A stretch of DNA of 64,000 bases from Prochilodus magdalenae (GCA_024036415.1 JAMWET010000924.1:1-64000), one strand, 5' to 3'. Positions 22,270-33,018 are shown, counted from the stretch's first letter. Numbers and translations: made by a program. Notes: generated from the sequence alone by a model not told the origin.

Positions 22270-23300
22270 TTAGAAATACAGTACCGGTATTCTTGGACAA
22301 ATCCGTTCCACCATTCAATCCATCCATTCATGCTGCTTAAAGAGAACGATGACGTGTAGGCCGGCCAAACACAAGGGAACGGTCAATCCTGAAGCGCTAT
22401 GCTAATTGTACAACATGTAGGTAGGTCATGTACAAGCTTTTGGAACACAGCCTACACAAACAACATGTGGTAGGGTCATCTCTTGGATGTTCCTTCAGAT
22501 CGGATGCATGAACACGCACAGTATTAGAGAGCAAGGTCGTAAGGGATGCTCTAGAATCCTCTGGCAATGTCCTCAGTAATGGTCAGCAGTTCCTAGCTGG
22601 GTTTGATGACCACATTGTGGTCAACAAATGCACCCATGTTGCATCCTGGATCTTAGAGTGCTGCTCTTGTGGCTCAACAGCATCAATGTCAATCACCGTA
22701 GTTCACTAACTGCTAAAGCCCTAGCTGGGAACTGCTGTAATGGCACCCCTGTGAAGCACATCCCTGAAGAAGTTCAAGCTTAATGATTCCAGAATGCCAC
22801 AGATCATCTCACACCATCACACTGGTTCCAGCTCAGGTGTCAGTTTTCCAAACCTCTCTTCTCTCCTCCTGCACACTCTAGCCGCTCCATCTGAGGAAGT
22901 GCACGGGACGAAGTGAGACTCGTCCACAAAGCAGGTCCTGATTCAGTTTTCGCTGAAACTTCAGTCTTCGCTTGGGACCCAGCCAAGCGGCTTACTCCGT
23001 AGAGCCTGGCAACACTGGCACATGACATGCCTGCCTGCGGCACGCTAACGGCCCTTTCTCTTCACTTCTCACGGCGTTCAGTTTGCTATGGAAACTGCCA
23101 AAGTGTGGCCTTTTTCGTGCACTGACCTCATCATTGCATTAAGGGCTTTTCAAAGGTGGCCTGAGTAATCACTGTTCCACCTGGACCTTATTACCGCACC
23201 TTTCATATGATTGGCAAGTGGCAATACTTCACTGCACAAACTCTACCGCTGGCTACAAGTCAGCAACTATTGGGGTAAAGAGTACTCGACCTCTGACTGG
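22270..23300 (-). pseudogene. Heavily decayed Tc1-like transposase remnant (minus)
   Basis: On the minus strand near 23040-22990, MSCASVARLYGVSRLAGS resembles a helix-turn-helix. A little further on, after frame slips, a block like DESHFVPCTSSDGAARVCRR (22925-22865) resembles the first catalytic Asp region of Tc1 transposases. The rest, to about 22270, has many stops, and I cannot place the other catalytic residues. Boundaries are uncertain. Confidence 0.45.
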
Positions 23301-23529
23301 AAGAAATGATGGCACACCGATATGAAAGATGATGTGTCTTGTATCCCAAACTCAGCTTATTAGCATATGTTGCCAATCAGATTCTTCAGATGTGGCACAA
23401 TGCATTTCATGTTTTATACCCGTCACCCATCAAGTCTAACAGAATTCCTAATTTTTCAGGTTTTTATGTTTTAATGAGCTACATTTTCTCACTACAATAC
23501 CCAGGATAGGGAATTCCTGTGGAGACTGC

Positions 23530-23715
23530 TCAAGAAGCTGGTGAAAGGAGGAATCAGCCCACAGGAATAAACCTGATACAAGTTTCACACTCGGACGTAA
23601 GCAAGGGCGGGCCTTATTGCGGAAATTCAGCGAGCAGTAATGAACAGTGAAACACAAACATGCAGGAACCGGAATACTCCCAAGCCAGATTTGACGGAAC
23701 TCTACATGCATCATT
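23530..23715. repeat. Possible family A 5' fragment
   Basis: Contains CAAGTTTCACACTCGG and GTAAGCAAGGGCGGGCCT, which recur at 11300-11345 and 9557-9575 in family A copies. Ends are not defined. Confidence 0.45.
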
Positions 23716-23744
23716 TAATGATAAATGAATTTAGAATTTGTACA

Positions 23745-23995
23745 GCGTAGTGGCGGTTATAGAATCGGAGATATAAAGTCACAGGGGGCCCTTAAACCAG
23801 CATTTATCACCATTATATTATAAATAATCACCAATCAGAAATAGCTCAAATTAAACACTTTAAATTTTAAAAGTTAATTCAAAAACTTCTAATTCAAAAA
23901 CATGAATATACCCTCAGATGCCCCCTACTGGCCTGGGGCCCGAGCAGTTGCCTGGTGGCAAGTGGTGCCTCTGGAAAGGGCATAGAAAGGGTTAA
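23745..23995 (+). repeat. Dispersed repeat, copy 1 (possibly hAT-type)
   Basis: Begins with AGTGGCGGTTATAG and includes TTATCACCATTATATTAT, then CATGAATATACCCTCAG and GCCCCCTACTGG. The same order of blocks occurs at 28310-28560. An AGTGGCGG start is common in hAT-type short elements, but I see no clear terminal inverted repeat pair. Confidence 0.5.
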
Positions 23996-24119
23996 AGGAT
24001 GAAGGTTGGTGGGGTAAGAGAGATGCAACCTATGTTCAGCAGTGTTGGGACTACTGTAAGGGTGTCCTGCTTAGCCCCCAGCAGCATTACCGATTGGCGA
24101 GGGCGGTGGCTCTGGGGTG

Positions 24120-24700
24120 ATCAATGAAGTATCTGGTGGAGTGGCCGACGTGGGCGCTAATTCTGGGGTGCTCTATGGAGTACCTGGTGGCACAGCTGAT
24201 GTGAGTGGTAACCCTCACAGCACCCTCTGGTGCTCTATAGAGTACCTGGTGGCACGGTTAATGCGGGTGGTGACTCTGGGTGCATGACGGAGTACCTGAT
24301 GGCACAGTCAATGTGGGCGCTGACTCAGGGGTGCTCTATGGAATGCCTGGTGGCATGGTCAACGTGAGCGATGGCTCAGGGGAGCACAATGGAGTATGTG
24401 GTGGCACAATACAGAGTATTGTCTAATACAGAGTATCTGGTGGCACAGTCAACATGGGTTGCAGTTTTGGGCTGCTCTATGGAGTACCTGGTCGAACAGT
24501 CAACATGGGTTGCAGTTTTGGGGTGCTCTGTGGAGTACCTGGTGGCACGGTCGATGTGGGCGACAGCTTAGGGGGGTTCTTCAGAGTATCTAGTGGCACG
24601 GTCAATATTGGTGCCAGCTATGGGACAATTTGTGGAGCATCTGGTGGAACAGTCACCATGAGAGACAATTTTGGGGTGTACCTCGTGGCATGGCATGGCC
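24120..24700. repeat. 51-bp degenerate minisatellite
   Basis: The word GAGTAcCTGGTGGCAC recurs at a spacing of 51 bases: 24291, 24342, 24393, then, after a shortened 38-base unit, 24431, 24482, 24533, 24584 and 24635. The earlier units from 24127 are less regular (50-61 bases). The unit is 17 codons long, and the frame 24454-24801 on + stays open with a GVPGGTVNMGCSFG-like repeat. No flanking coding evidence. Confidence 0.85.
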
Positions 24701-25281
24701 TGACCAGTAAAGAGAGGGTTCTGGATGAAATGTGGGCTAGCGATGAGATGCGGTTAGGTGGGACTGACTTTATGTCAAGCCTTGTTTCTGCTGGGAGATG
24801 ATTCAATAGCAGATTTGATTTAAAGAAAAGAATTTGCTCACCAATTTTATATGATGCATTCCAAATGAAACTTTCCACTGATAAACTTTGATCTAAATGC
24901 TTTTAAGATGCTCTCAGAATATTTATTCATGTTGTCTGGCAGTGCTCACCAGTGCAGCATCTCTGGGAAGCCACAGCTTGCCCACTGTGGCAGATCTGCC
25001 TTAAGATCCTGGCTTGTTTCTGCTTGGAGATGTTTCAATACTTCGTCTGCACTTCCTCCAAAAGAACACAGTGATGGCTTATTCGACAACAGTGAAGAAA
25101 GCTATATAGAAACTCGAGCAGGACCAAGTGTGCGGTTAAGATCCACATTCTTGCACTTTTTTATGGATGTCTTTATGGATGGTATGAGAGCAGTCAACTG
25201 CCAGACTGAATTAATCAAAGGCTGATAGCGTGGCTACTTGTTCTGTGGCAACTGACTTGGTCAAAAAGAAGTTTGGAACAG
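24701..25281. other. No gene recognised
   Basis: A frame at 24908-25225 (+) has no recognisable domain. Nothing else. Confidence 0.5.
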
Positions 25282-25917
25282 GAGCTGGTCTACAGGAGCT
25301 GGTCTACAGGAATTGGTCTACAGGAGCTGGTCTACAGGAGCTGGTCTGCAGGAGCTGGTCTGCAGGAGCTGGTCTACAGGAACTGGTCTACAGGAGCTGG
25401 TCTACAGGAGCTGGTCTGCAGGAGCTGGTCTACAGGAACTGGTTTACAGGAACTGGTTTACAGGAGCTGGTCTACAGGAGCTGGTCTACAGGAACTGGTC
25501 TACAGGAACTGGTCTACAGGAACTGGTTTACAGGAGCTGGTCTACAGGAACTGGTCTACAGGAACTGGTCTACAGGAGCTGGTCTACAGGAGCTGGTCTA
25601 CAGGAACTGGTCTACAGGAGCTGGTCTACAGGAGCTGGTCTACAGGAACTGGTCTACAGGAGCTGGTCTACAGGAACTGGTCTACAGAAGCTGGTCTACA
25701 GGAACTGGTTTACAGGAGCTGGTCTACAGGAGCTGGTCTACAGGAACTGGTCTACAGGAGCTGGTCTACAGGAGCTGGTCTACAGGAGCTGGTCTGCAGG
25801 AGCTGGTCTGCAGGAGCTGGTCTACAGGAACTGGACTACAGGAGCTGGTCTACAGGAGCTGGTCTACAGGAACTGGTCTACAGGAGCTGGTCTACAGGAA
25901 CTGGTCTACAGGAGCTG
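25282..25917. repeat. 14-bp minisatellite, 45 units without indels
   Basis: Unit GAGCTGGTCTACAG, with substitutions at a few positions only (GAGCT/GAACT, TAC/TGC, TCT/TTT). The first unit starts at 25282 and the last partial unit at 25912; 630 bases equals exactly 45 units, so no net insertion or deletion has accumulated. Fourteen is not a multiple of three, yet all three forward frames stay open for more than 210 codons, because three units contain no stop in any forward frame. The three long frames are repeat artefacts. Confidence 0.97.
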
Positions 25918-27330
25918 CATGTTAACTACTGTATTACAGCATGTTAACTAATGTATTAGTCAGTTAGTCAACACAATGTAAAGTGTTAGAAAAATATTTG
26001 CAAAAAAATGCAGATGTAGTGTAAGTTCTGTAAGATGTTTTCAGTAGTCTCAGCAATAACACCACTGTGTGCTATATGCATCTTTCATAAGTCATAAATA
26101 ATATACATAAATAATATACATTAAATAATAACTTTTCAAATTTTATTTAAAATGTAAATGCTAATGTTTATGTTTTATTATTGACAAATATATATTTATT
26201 TTTTGTTTTATTTAGACTTTTTTAAAGTTTGCTTTCCTATGTTTGTCTTTCAATATGTTGGTTTATTTTTGAGGTTATTTATTTTTTGCCTTTTTTAAAT
26301 ACAATTTTATTTATTTTAAATCCTTTGCTTTGTTTTTCTTGCTTGATTTCATTATCAAATTATTTTGCCCAATTAATTTGACAATCCAATTTTCAAATAG
26401 AATAAAATTTGACCAAAAAAATGCAACCAAATTAAATTTCATTTCAATTCAATTCCATTTCAATGCTTAGCAGCATTAAAAATGAGGGTCATCCTTAATG
26501 TACCCCTGAGAGAAAGTAAAGGTTGACTGGCTGATTGATTGAATGATTGGTTGATTGATTGATTGATTGATCATTCTGCTGGGTTTGTGTGAGTCAAGGC
26601 TAACACATTATGCATTATTTGCAGCCTTGATATATAACGCACATGCCTTCATGCTACTGGAGCCTGTATGTCATGCTTATTATTCATGTGAGGCATGTGT
26701 GCCTGTCACAGCTGCCACATCACACATGCCTGGTTGCCCCGCCCCCACGCACCACCACCGGAATACCAAGCTGTTGTTTCCCTTTAACCCGTAAGCGCTG
26801 TGCGATATGTATTCAAAGAGGGTTCGCCGTTCAGTTACAAAGCCTTGCTGATTCATGGAGACCAAGGCGTGCTCGGAGTTCCTAATGTATGTGTGCCTTA
26901 CTCACCGTCCAACCACCAGACTTGTGTAACCTTGTCTGCTCCACAAATAATGTTCTTCAGGCAGCGCAGACCTCCTGTGCTCGAAAGGTAGTCGGAATTT
27001 TTACCAGCTCCCGAAAGTCTAAAAGCGTATATTAACATAGGCTCATGCTTTGGGTGAGATGGTTGAACTCAGAGGGCAGTGTGGAGGCTTAGCGTTTGAT
27101 ATGCTTGGTAAATACACCACTTAGGCTGTCTAGTCAGGTTTGTAGATGGCATTACTCCCAATAAGGAATTCCAGAACCAAGCAGTTTATCAGTAAGGGAC
27201 TTTTTCGGGTCATGGAGTAAATAAAAGCATTCCCAATTTTTCCTGTTCCCAGGTTAGCAGTGCTGCGCATTGAACTGACATCATAAGACTGGTCACCTAG
27301 GATGTGCAGTTTCTCTTCGGACACTCTTGG
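25918..27330. other. No gene recognised; AT-rich then mixed
   Basis: 26090-26460 is very AT-rich. An ATTG microsatellite runs from about 26527 to 26573. 26560-27330 has no supported gene. Confidence 0.5.
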
Positions 27331-27783
27331 ATCACAGAATTGAGCAGTTGGGCCAAATTTGGTGGATGCCTTCCCTGGCAGAATCCTAAGAAGAATTCCC
27401 TGTAGACTGGGGTTTTAGCCACTGCTGGTAGACCCGTAGGACTGTACGCTTCCATACACCTGCAGATTCAGCTACTTCCTTCACACTATGGTCTTTGGCC
27501 ACGCCCAAATGCTCAGTCACTCCTTTTAGCTAATCATTAACCTGCTTTGGAGTCGTTTTCCACACATGGAACGAGACATAAGATAATCCTTTATCGATTC
27601 CACAGTGGGGAAATTTACAAACATAAATTTTGTAAATGGAAATTTGACATAAAGTGCATTGTACCACCTCTTCCCAACCTATAAATCCCGGCACTCACAC
27701 CCCGCAGGTACTTTTAGCCCCATCATTCTCTTGTAGTGCCTTCAGCAGGAGCCTAAAATTACTACCACCTTAAACACCCTAGC
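27331..27783 (-). mobile_element. Family B element, copy 3 (minus), interrupted
   Basis: Same order of blocks as copy 4, read on the minus strand: TTAAGGTGGTAGTAATTTTA, then the fragment coding the GVWKRTVLRVYQQW-like helix-turn-helix, then CCAACTGCTCAATTCTGTG. A 71-base LINE tail fragment is inserted at 27582-27652. The 3' end is cut at about 27331. Confidence 0.7.
27582..27652 (-). mobile_element. 5'-truncated LINE tail nested in family B
   Basis: On the minus strand it reads AATTTCCCCACTGTGGAATC then GATAAAGGATTATC, the 3' end signature of fish Rex3-type non-LTR elements. GACATAA occurs on both sides (27575-27581 and 27646-27652), which fits a target site duplication. The insert is absent from the other five family B copies. 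Confidence 0.65.
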
Positions 27784-28309
27784 AGCCACCTGGAACACCA
27801 AAGCAAATCCTTTCCAAATCTTTCAATTACTGTAATAGTGTTTTGTGTAATGACAAATAAATGAAAAGGCTATCAAGCAAACGGCTATTATTAGTGTTTG
27901 TGGGCTGGACTTTAAGTATTGCCTTAAATATTTCAATAATGAACAAATTATGCACCTGTAGCATTGGAACATGCCATAACAAAGCCTATGACATAGAAAT
28001 GAGAAAGTACCATCATGTTTTTCACAAATGTGTTGGAGGAACAGCTTGGTCAGAACGGTAGATCAAACACCCACCACCCACCAGTTAGACACATTCAGTA
28101 TGCAAACCCTCAGAGAAATGAAACGCCACCATTTGGTGGAACCTCCATTGATGCAGGCCTGTAAAAAGTTCCATGTGGCAGCGTTTGCTTTTTCCAGGGA
28201 CTGTTTTAATCACTACAACTGCAAGCAGGATTTTCAGATTCAAAGGCCTTTATCGAGACAGCAGTTGATTGAAATGCTCTATGAGTATGCATTCCCATTG
28301 CATCACCAG
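27784..28309. other. No gene recognised
   Basis: Overlapping short frames without domains. Nothing supported. Confidence 0.5.
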
Positions 28310-28560
28310 TGGTAACTCTAGTCTGTTGGTGCCCTTGGCAAAAATCCATAGGAGGGCCTTCCGATTAGCATTCATCACCATTATGTTATCAATAATTAGA
28401 CTCCAGCAAAAACAGTCTGAGCTGTTTCTTTCTCAGAAGTTCACATTGCTAATATTTTCAAAAGTTGAAAAATGAATATACTCTCAGGGGTCACCAACTG
28501 GACAAGACCCTCAAATAGTTCACTGTCTTGTCTCAGGGCAAGCTGCCCCCTACCATCAAA
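28310..28560 (+). repeat. Dispersed repeat, copy 2
   Basis: Diverged direct copy of 23745-23995: CATCACCATTATGTTATCAA, then AATGAATATACTCTCAGG, then AAGCTGCCCCCTAC. No coding sequence. Confidence 0.5.
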
Positions 28561-28980
28561 CTACCACCACCATGTTTTACTAATGGTATGATGTTCTTAA
28601 TGTGAGTCCTCCAGAATTTTCCACTACCATAAATGTTTCGACAGAGAGTCAAAAAACACTTTTTGAAGGGCCCTGTAAAGTTTGGGTGTCATCAAAGTGT
28701 ATTTATTTATTTATTTATGGACAAACATGAGTCTTTATGGTCCTCATGGACGCCCAGTGTCTTTTTAATTATAACATTATGAATGCTGACCTTAAGCGAG
28801 CAAGACCTGACCTTCCTTTACTTTCATATGGGTTCTTATGTGGCTTCCTGTATGGTGCTCCTGGAGGAATCTAGGTAGCCTGGTCAGATCTGATAAGACT
28901 CACCACTGATCCATGGCTTCTCCCCTTGAAGATAATGGCTCTCATGGCTAGTTCACTGGAGACCCTTAGAAACAGCTTTC
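28561..28980. other. No gene recognised
   Basis: Contains a short TTTA microsatellite (28699-28718). Otherwise nothing. Confidence 0.5.
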
Positions 28981-29705
28981 TGTCACACCCTGCCCTGTCC
29001 TGTTCATGTTTGTCTGTCTTATCTGGCTTCCTGTTTCTGTCTTGTCTTGTCCATGTGCTGTTTGTCACTCTGTTCAATGTGCCTCTGTTTGTTTTGGTCT
29101 TTTGCTCCTCCTGTCTCTGTCCTCTTGTCAGGCCCCTCACCTGTTTCTGGCTCCGCCCCTTCCCAGGTGTCTCTCGTTATTAGCCCTTGTTGTTTAATAC
29201 TCCATGTTGTGTCCTTTGTTCTTGCTTGGCGTTTGTTCCCCTGCCGGTGTTTTGTCTCCCTGCTGGTTGGTTGTGTCTCCATGTTGGTTGGTTGTGTCTC
29301 CATATTGGTTGGTTGTGTCTCCCTGCTGGTTGTTTATGTCTCCCTGCTGGTTGGTTGTGTCTCCATGTTGGTTGGTTGTGTCTCCATATTGGTTGGTTGT
29401 GTCTCCCTGCTGGTTGGTTGTGTCTCCCTGCTGGTTGGTTGTGTCTCCCTGCTGGTTGGTTGTGTCTCCCTGCTGGTTGGTTGTGTCTCCATATTGGTTG
29501 GTTGTGTCTCCCTGCTGGTTGGTTGTGTCTCCATGTTGGTTGTTTGTCTCCCAGGCAGTTGCTTTTGTCCACGTCACATGGTTTTGGGTATCTTGTGTTT
29601 GGTCATCGTAGTGTTTTGTTTCTTGTTTGGCTTTAGTTTCATCTTGTTTGTTAGTCATTAAACTTGCGTTTGCATCCCGTCTCCATGTCCTCTCTCCTTG
29701 TGACA
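28981..29705 (+). mobile_element. Second copy of the LTR-like repeat, expanded by a minisatellite
   Basis: Begins TGTCACACCCTGCCCTGTCC and ends CTCTCTCCTTGTGACA, aligning end to end with the 345-base unit at 18968-19312 read on its minus strand. Shared blocks are GGCTCCGCCCCTTCCCAGGT, GTCCTTTGTTCTTG and the final TTAAACTTGCGTTTGCA. The extra length comes from a 14-unit 21-base minisatellite. The flanks CTTTC and CATAC are not a convincing target duplication. There is no internal coding region. Confidence 0.7.
29253..29546. repeat. 21-bp minisatellite inside the LTR-like repeat
   Basis: About 14 units of TGTCTCCCTGCTGGTTGGT-type sequence at a 21-base period (29253 to 29526 is exactly 13 periods). 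Three variants (CCCTGCTGG, CCATGTTGG, CCATATTGG) alternate in blocks. In the related LTR at 18968-19312 the matching position holds one TTTTGTCTCCCTGCCGG, so the array grew from a pre-existing word. Long frames on both strands are repeat artefacts. Confidence 0.95.
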
Positions 29706-30590
29706 CATACTGATGTAACTCAATAACTTTGTTTTCCAGCTCTTCCAGAATGTCACCACAGTGTGTTGCTTGTTGAGATCTACTATCCCAGTCCACCTTG
29801 CCAGGAAGGCTCTATTGAAGTGACGTATAGGATGTAATCAAGCCTGAGTGGGTTTAGTTTATTTGATCCAAGCGATCAAATATGGTTAAAAGTAATGGTA
29901 AAATTATGCAAATCAGATTCTTCATGAAACTCCTTCTTTAGGACGAGATGCAAATGAATGGTCCATTTCCGAAGCCAGAACATGGTGTCCGGGTCCCGCC
30001 GGGAGTTGGAGCAGATTTAGCTTCCCAACAATGAGATTTAAACAATCACTTTTCAACACATCTGGCACAGCGCCTCATACATATTTTCATAGCTCTCCAA
30101 AGAGGAAAAGCATGTTGTTGTATTATTCATGCCGAGATCGTATTTATGCATTAAAGAGAATATGAGGGGGAGCTATGATCTGTGTGCAGTCGCATCAGCT
30201 CCGTCAGCAAGCAAAATCAATGTAGCAAAGTGCTCCATGATATGAATATCAAACGTATGTCATTAACTATGTCAATAAATTGGTTGTGTCTTAATAAGAT
30301 ATTAATCTGTAGAGTAGAAATCACTCATTCTGACAGAATAAGCAAATAAAATGCTAATCGAAAAGATAAATAAAGAAGCAATAGTTCAATGGAATCAATC
30401 AATCAGTTTTAATGGTTCTAATTTAAATCAGTTTTAATTTGATCAGATCTAGTAACCAAATCCTGCTATGTTATTTTATGAGGGAAAGAGTTTATCAAAA
30501 AAAAATAAAAGTGGGTTATATTTTCTTCATATCTCATATATGAAGGAAATATGAAGCATATTTTAATGAATGAATATATAAATATAAATT
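29706..30590. other. No gene recognised; possible conserved non-coding stretch
   Basis: 30030-30260 is non-repetitive, moderately AT-rich, and has the look of slowly evolving non-coding DNA (for example TATTATTCATGCCGAGATCG). This is a visual impression only. The remainder is AT-rich. Confidence 0.45.
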
Positions 30591-30750
30591 GTACTATCAG
30601 CAAGTAACATTAAAGTTCATTTTTGTTATGTGAGCTAAAAACAAGTGGGGTATATGTGTGTGTGTATATATATATATATACACACATATACCCCACTTGT
30701 TTTTAGCTCACATAACAAAAATGAACTTTAATGTTACTTGCTGATAGTAC
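30591..30750. repeat. 160-bp palindrome with 71-bp perfect arms
   Basis: Bases 30591-30661 are the exact reverse complement of 30680-30750, checked base by base. The arms start GTACTATCAGCAAGTAACAT and end near a TG/TA-rich loop at 30662-30679. The size and single-hairpin form fit a fold-back MITE, but no target duplication is evident. Confidence 0.95.
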
Positions 30751-30752
30751 TA

Positions 30753-30763
30753 CGAGATGACGA

Positions 30764-30849
<86 letters not shown>

Positions 30850-30860
30850 TCGTCATCTCG
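30753..30860. repeat. Second palindrome: (TA)n framed by 18-bp arms
   Basis: CGAGATGACGAGTGTATA (30753-30770) is exactly mirrored by TATACACTCGTCATCTCG (30843-30860), with pure TA between. It starts two bases after the preceding palindrome ends. Confidence 0.95.
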
Positions 30861-30867
30861 TCATCTA

Positions 30868-31555
30868 AAGAACCATGGTGCCTCCCCACCAAGGTCGTCC
30901 CTGCCAAGACAAAAGCGGGACTCATCACTGAAGATGACCCGCTGCCATTCTGAGTCACTCCATGACAGTCTGGCACAACACCATTGCAGTCTATGGTGAC
31001 GTTCACGTGGTGTTAAGGACAGTCGTTGTACCAGTTTGCATGTATGTAGTCCTGCATGGTGCAGCCGTAGGCCAGTGGTGCTGACTCTAACAGCTGGGTC
31101 ACTCTGTCGGTTTTCTCTCTCCGTGGTTCATGTATTCACCCTCAAATATATATATATATATATATACATACTCATAATCTAAGTAGATGTTGTTCATCTT
31201 GGTGCTGACCACGGTGACGCCACACAGATTAGTTGGTCGTCTCCACCAAGACTAAAGCGGGACCACCTCTTCAACTTTCCCAACTGCCCATATTGCTTTC
31301 AAACTCTTCTCTGAGGCAGACTTCACCTGCAAAGGATGCTACTAACACAACAGCACTCGTCAGGATGGAAAGAATACACAGCAGGACAGTCTAGTCAGCC
31401 AGACAGTGATAAGACCCATCCATGCTTGCATCACATGCATGGCTGAGCATGAAACTTGAATAGGTCACATGGCTCACAATGTCAAACCTACCCACCAAAT
31501 TTTAATCTTTTCGATTGATTCTTTCTGGATGCAGCTATTTTTTTGATGAGTGTAT
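30868..31555 (-). mobile_element. Family A Tc1 derivative, minus, with a rearranged middle
   Basis: The 5' terminal repeat, read on minus (AATAGCTGCATCCAGAAAG), is at 31526-31544, with TGGTGGGTAGGTTTGACATT downstream. Transposase codons around the first catalytic Asp occur twice: at 30880-30960 (GATGACCCGCTGCCATTCTG on +) and at 31186-31265 (TTGGTGCTGACCACGGTGAC on +). The two pieces are separated by a TA-rich block at 31140-31170. The 3' half is missing where the palindromes begin. Confidence 0.75.
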
Positions 31556-31713
31556 ATTTTCCCTGATAAAAATGTTGTTTTATTTAAATGTAATATAAAT
31601 GTACATTAAATATGTACTTAAGTGTATTTAACTGGATTTCAAATGAAGTCTCATTTAAATTCTATTTAAAAATATATTTAATAGCACTAATATTATATAT
31701 TATACACTAAGTA

Positions 31714-32139
31714 CAAGGGTTGGACAATGAAACTGAAACACCTGTCATTTTAGTGTGGGAGGTCTCATGGCTAAATTGGACCAGCCTGGTGGCCAATCTT
31801 CATTAATTGCACATTGCACCAGTAAGAGCAGAGTGTGAAGGTTCAGTTAGCAGGTAAGAGCACAGTTCTGCTCAAAATATTGCAATGCACACAGCATTAT
31901 GGGTGACATACCAGAGTTCAAAAGAGGACAGATTGTTGGTGCACGTCTTGCTGGAGCATCTGTGACCAAGACAGCAAGTCTTTGTGATGTATCAAGAGCC
32001 ACGGTATCCAGGGTAATGTCAGCATACCACCAAGAAGGACGAACCTCCACCAGCATCACATAGTGACCTGGCCACTATCCTGCAAGAAGAATGATTGTGG
32101 TCTAAAACCAGGTGTTTCAGTTTCATTGTCCAACCCCTG
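31714..32139 (+). mobile_element. 426-bp short Tc1-type element with TA target sites
   Basis: The termini are inverted repeats (left CAAGGGTTGGACAATGAAAC, right GTTTCATTGTCCAACCCCTG when read on +), flanked by TA on both sides (31712-31713, 32140-32141). The long TIR word GTTGGACAATGAAACTGAAA is preserved at both ends. It encodes only a helix-turn-helix fragment (31899-32063). This is a non-autonomous deletion derivative with both ends intact. Confidence 0.88.
31899..32063 (+). CDS. Short helix-turn-helix protein frame of a Tc1 derivative (54 aa)
   Basis: An open frame starts MGDIPEFKRGQIVGARLAGA, continues VTKTASLCDVSRATVSRV, and ends in TSTSIT. This is the first DNA-binding helix-turn-helix (paired-like) of Tc1 transposases: the SVTKTASLCDVSRATVSRV part matches the helix-turn-recognition-helix pattern. 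The frame has no internal stop, starts at the expected Met and ends in TAG, with all DDE residues deleted downstream. If expressed it could bind element ends but not catalyse transposition. That is inference; no promoter or expression evidence is visible, and it may be a non-functional leftover. Confidence 0.6.
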   Translation: MGDIPEFKRGQIVGARLAGASVTKTASLCDVSRATVSRVMSAYHQEGRTSTSIT

Positions 32140-32141
32140 TA

Positions 32142-33018
32142 TATAGTATATGAAAATAGCACACGTTCAGTACATTAATCATGTGTTCAAAAAGTATAGC
32201 AAGTAAACTTAATCTGAGTAAACTTTACTTTTTAATCCCTAAAAGTCAGATACTGTCAGTGATCATAAAACCTTGTATATATCCCATTTAAAGTTTTTCT
32301 CAGTCGTTGCTTACTGAAGCATACCCGTTTTGAATTCTGAGTTTCGAGCTATACGATGTCTAATTATGTTTTAAATGAATTTTTACGAAACCTGCATTTT
32401 TTTTTCACTTTCTTTGGCATTTATCAAGTGGAAAAGGTTGGACGTGCAGAGAAGAATCCACTACTTACGTAAATCAGTCTGTAACTATGTAATTAATATG
32501 TAATTACATGTGAATCATTATGTAATAACTGAAAGATCATGTATGCATGATAGGAATAATTATGTATGCTGTTAATACCAAGAATACAGCCATGTTTTTT
32601 GACTTTCTGACATCAAAACAAAGAGCAAAGCCAGAATGAGCTACTGAGCTGTGCACAAGACTGCTCTTCTAAACAGCCTGCCAAATTATTTCTACTGGAA
32701 GACCTTCCCTGTAGCTGCCTCTCTTTACTCAGCCTAATGTATCTGCATCAAGGTCCTTCATATTCAGTCTTCACGTTCAGATGACGACTGCAGTTCATCG
32801 AGAATTAGATGGTGTCAAGCAAGCCTGGCTTTTTCACTCTTCTCTCACAAAGCGGGCGACAGTAGGTGGTTAGCGTAAGAGAGCGTTTGAGCGATTGCTG
32901 GGAGTCTGGTGTCAACTAACGCCCACTTTGTCCATCTCTTCAAGTGCCGATAACGTGTTAGAGGCATTTGGGTGAAAACCTGACGTGGGTGTCCACATAA
33001 CCACAAACTGGGTTTCAG
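32142..33018. other. No gene recognised
   Basis: AT-rich, then mixed DNA. No domain-bearing frame. Confidence 0.5.

Noticed and set aside
25230..25951. Three long overlapping forward frames (212-231 aa) that could be called repetitive proteins
   Set aside because: They exist because the 14-base unit has no stop in any forward frame. No coding flanks.
29047..29796. Long frames on both strands over the GTCTCC repeats
   Set aside because: Produced by the 21-base minisatellite inside an LTR-like repeat.
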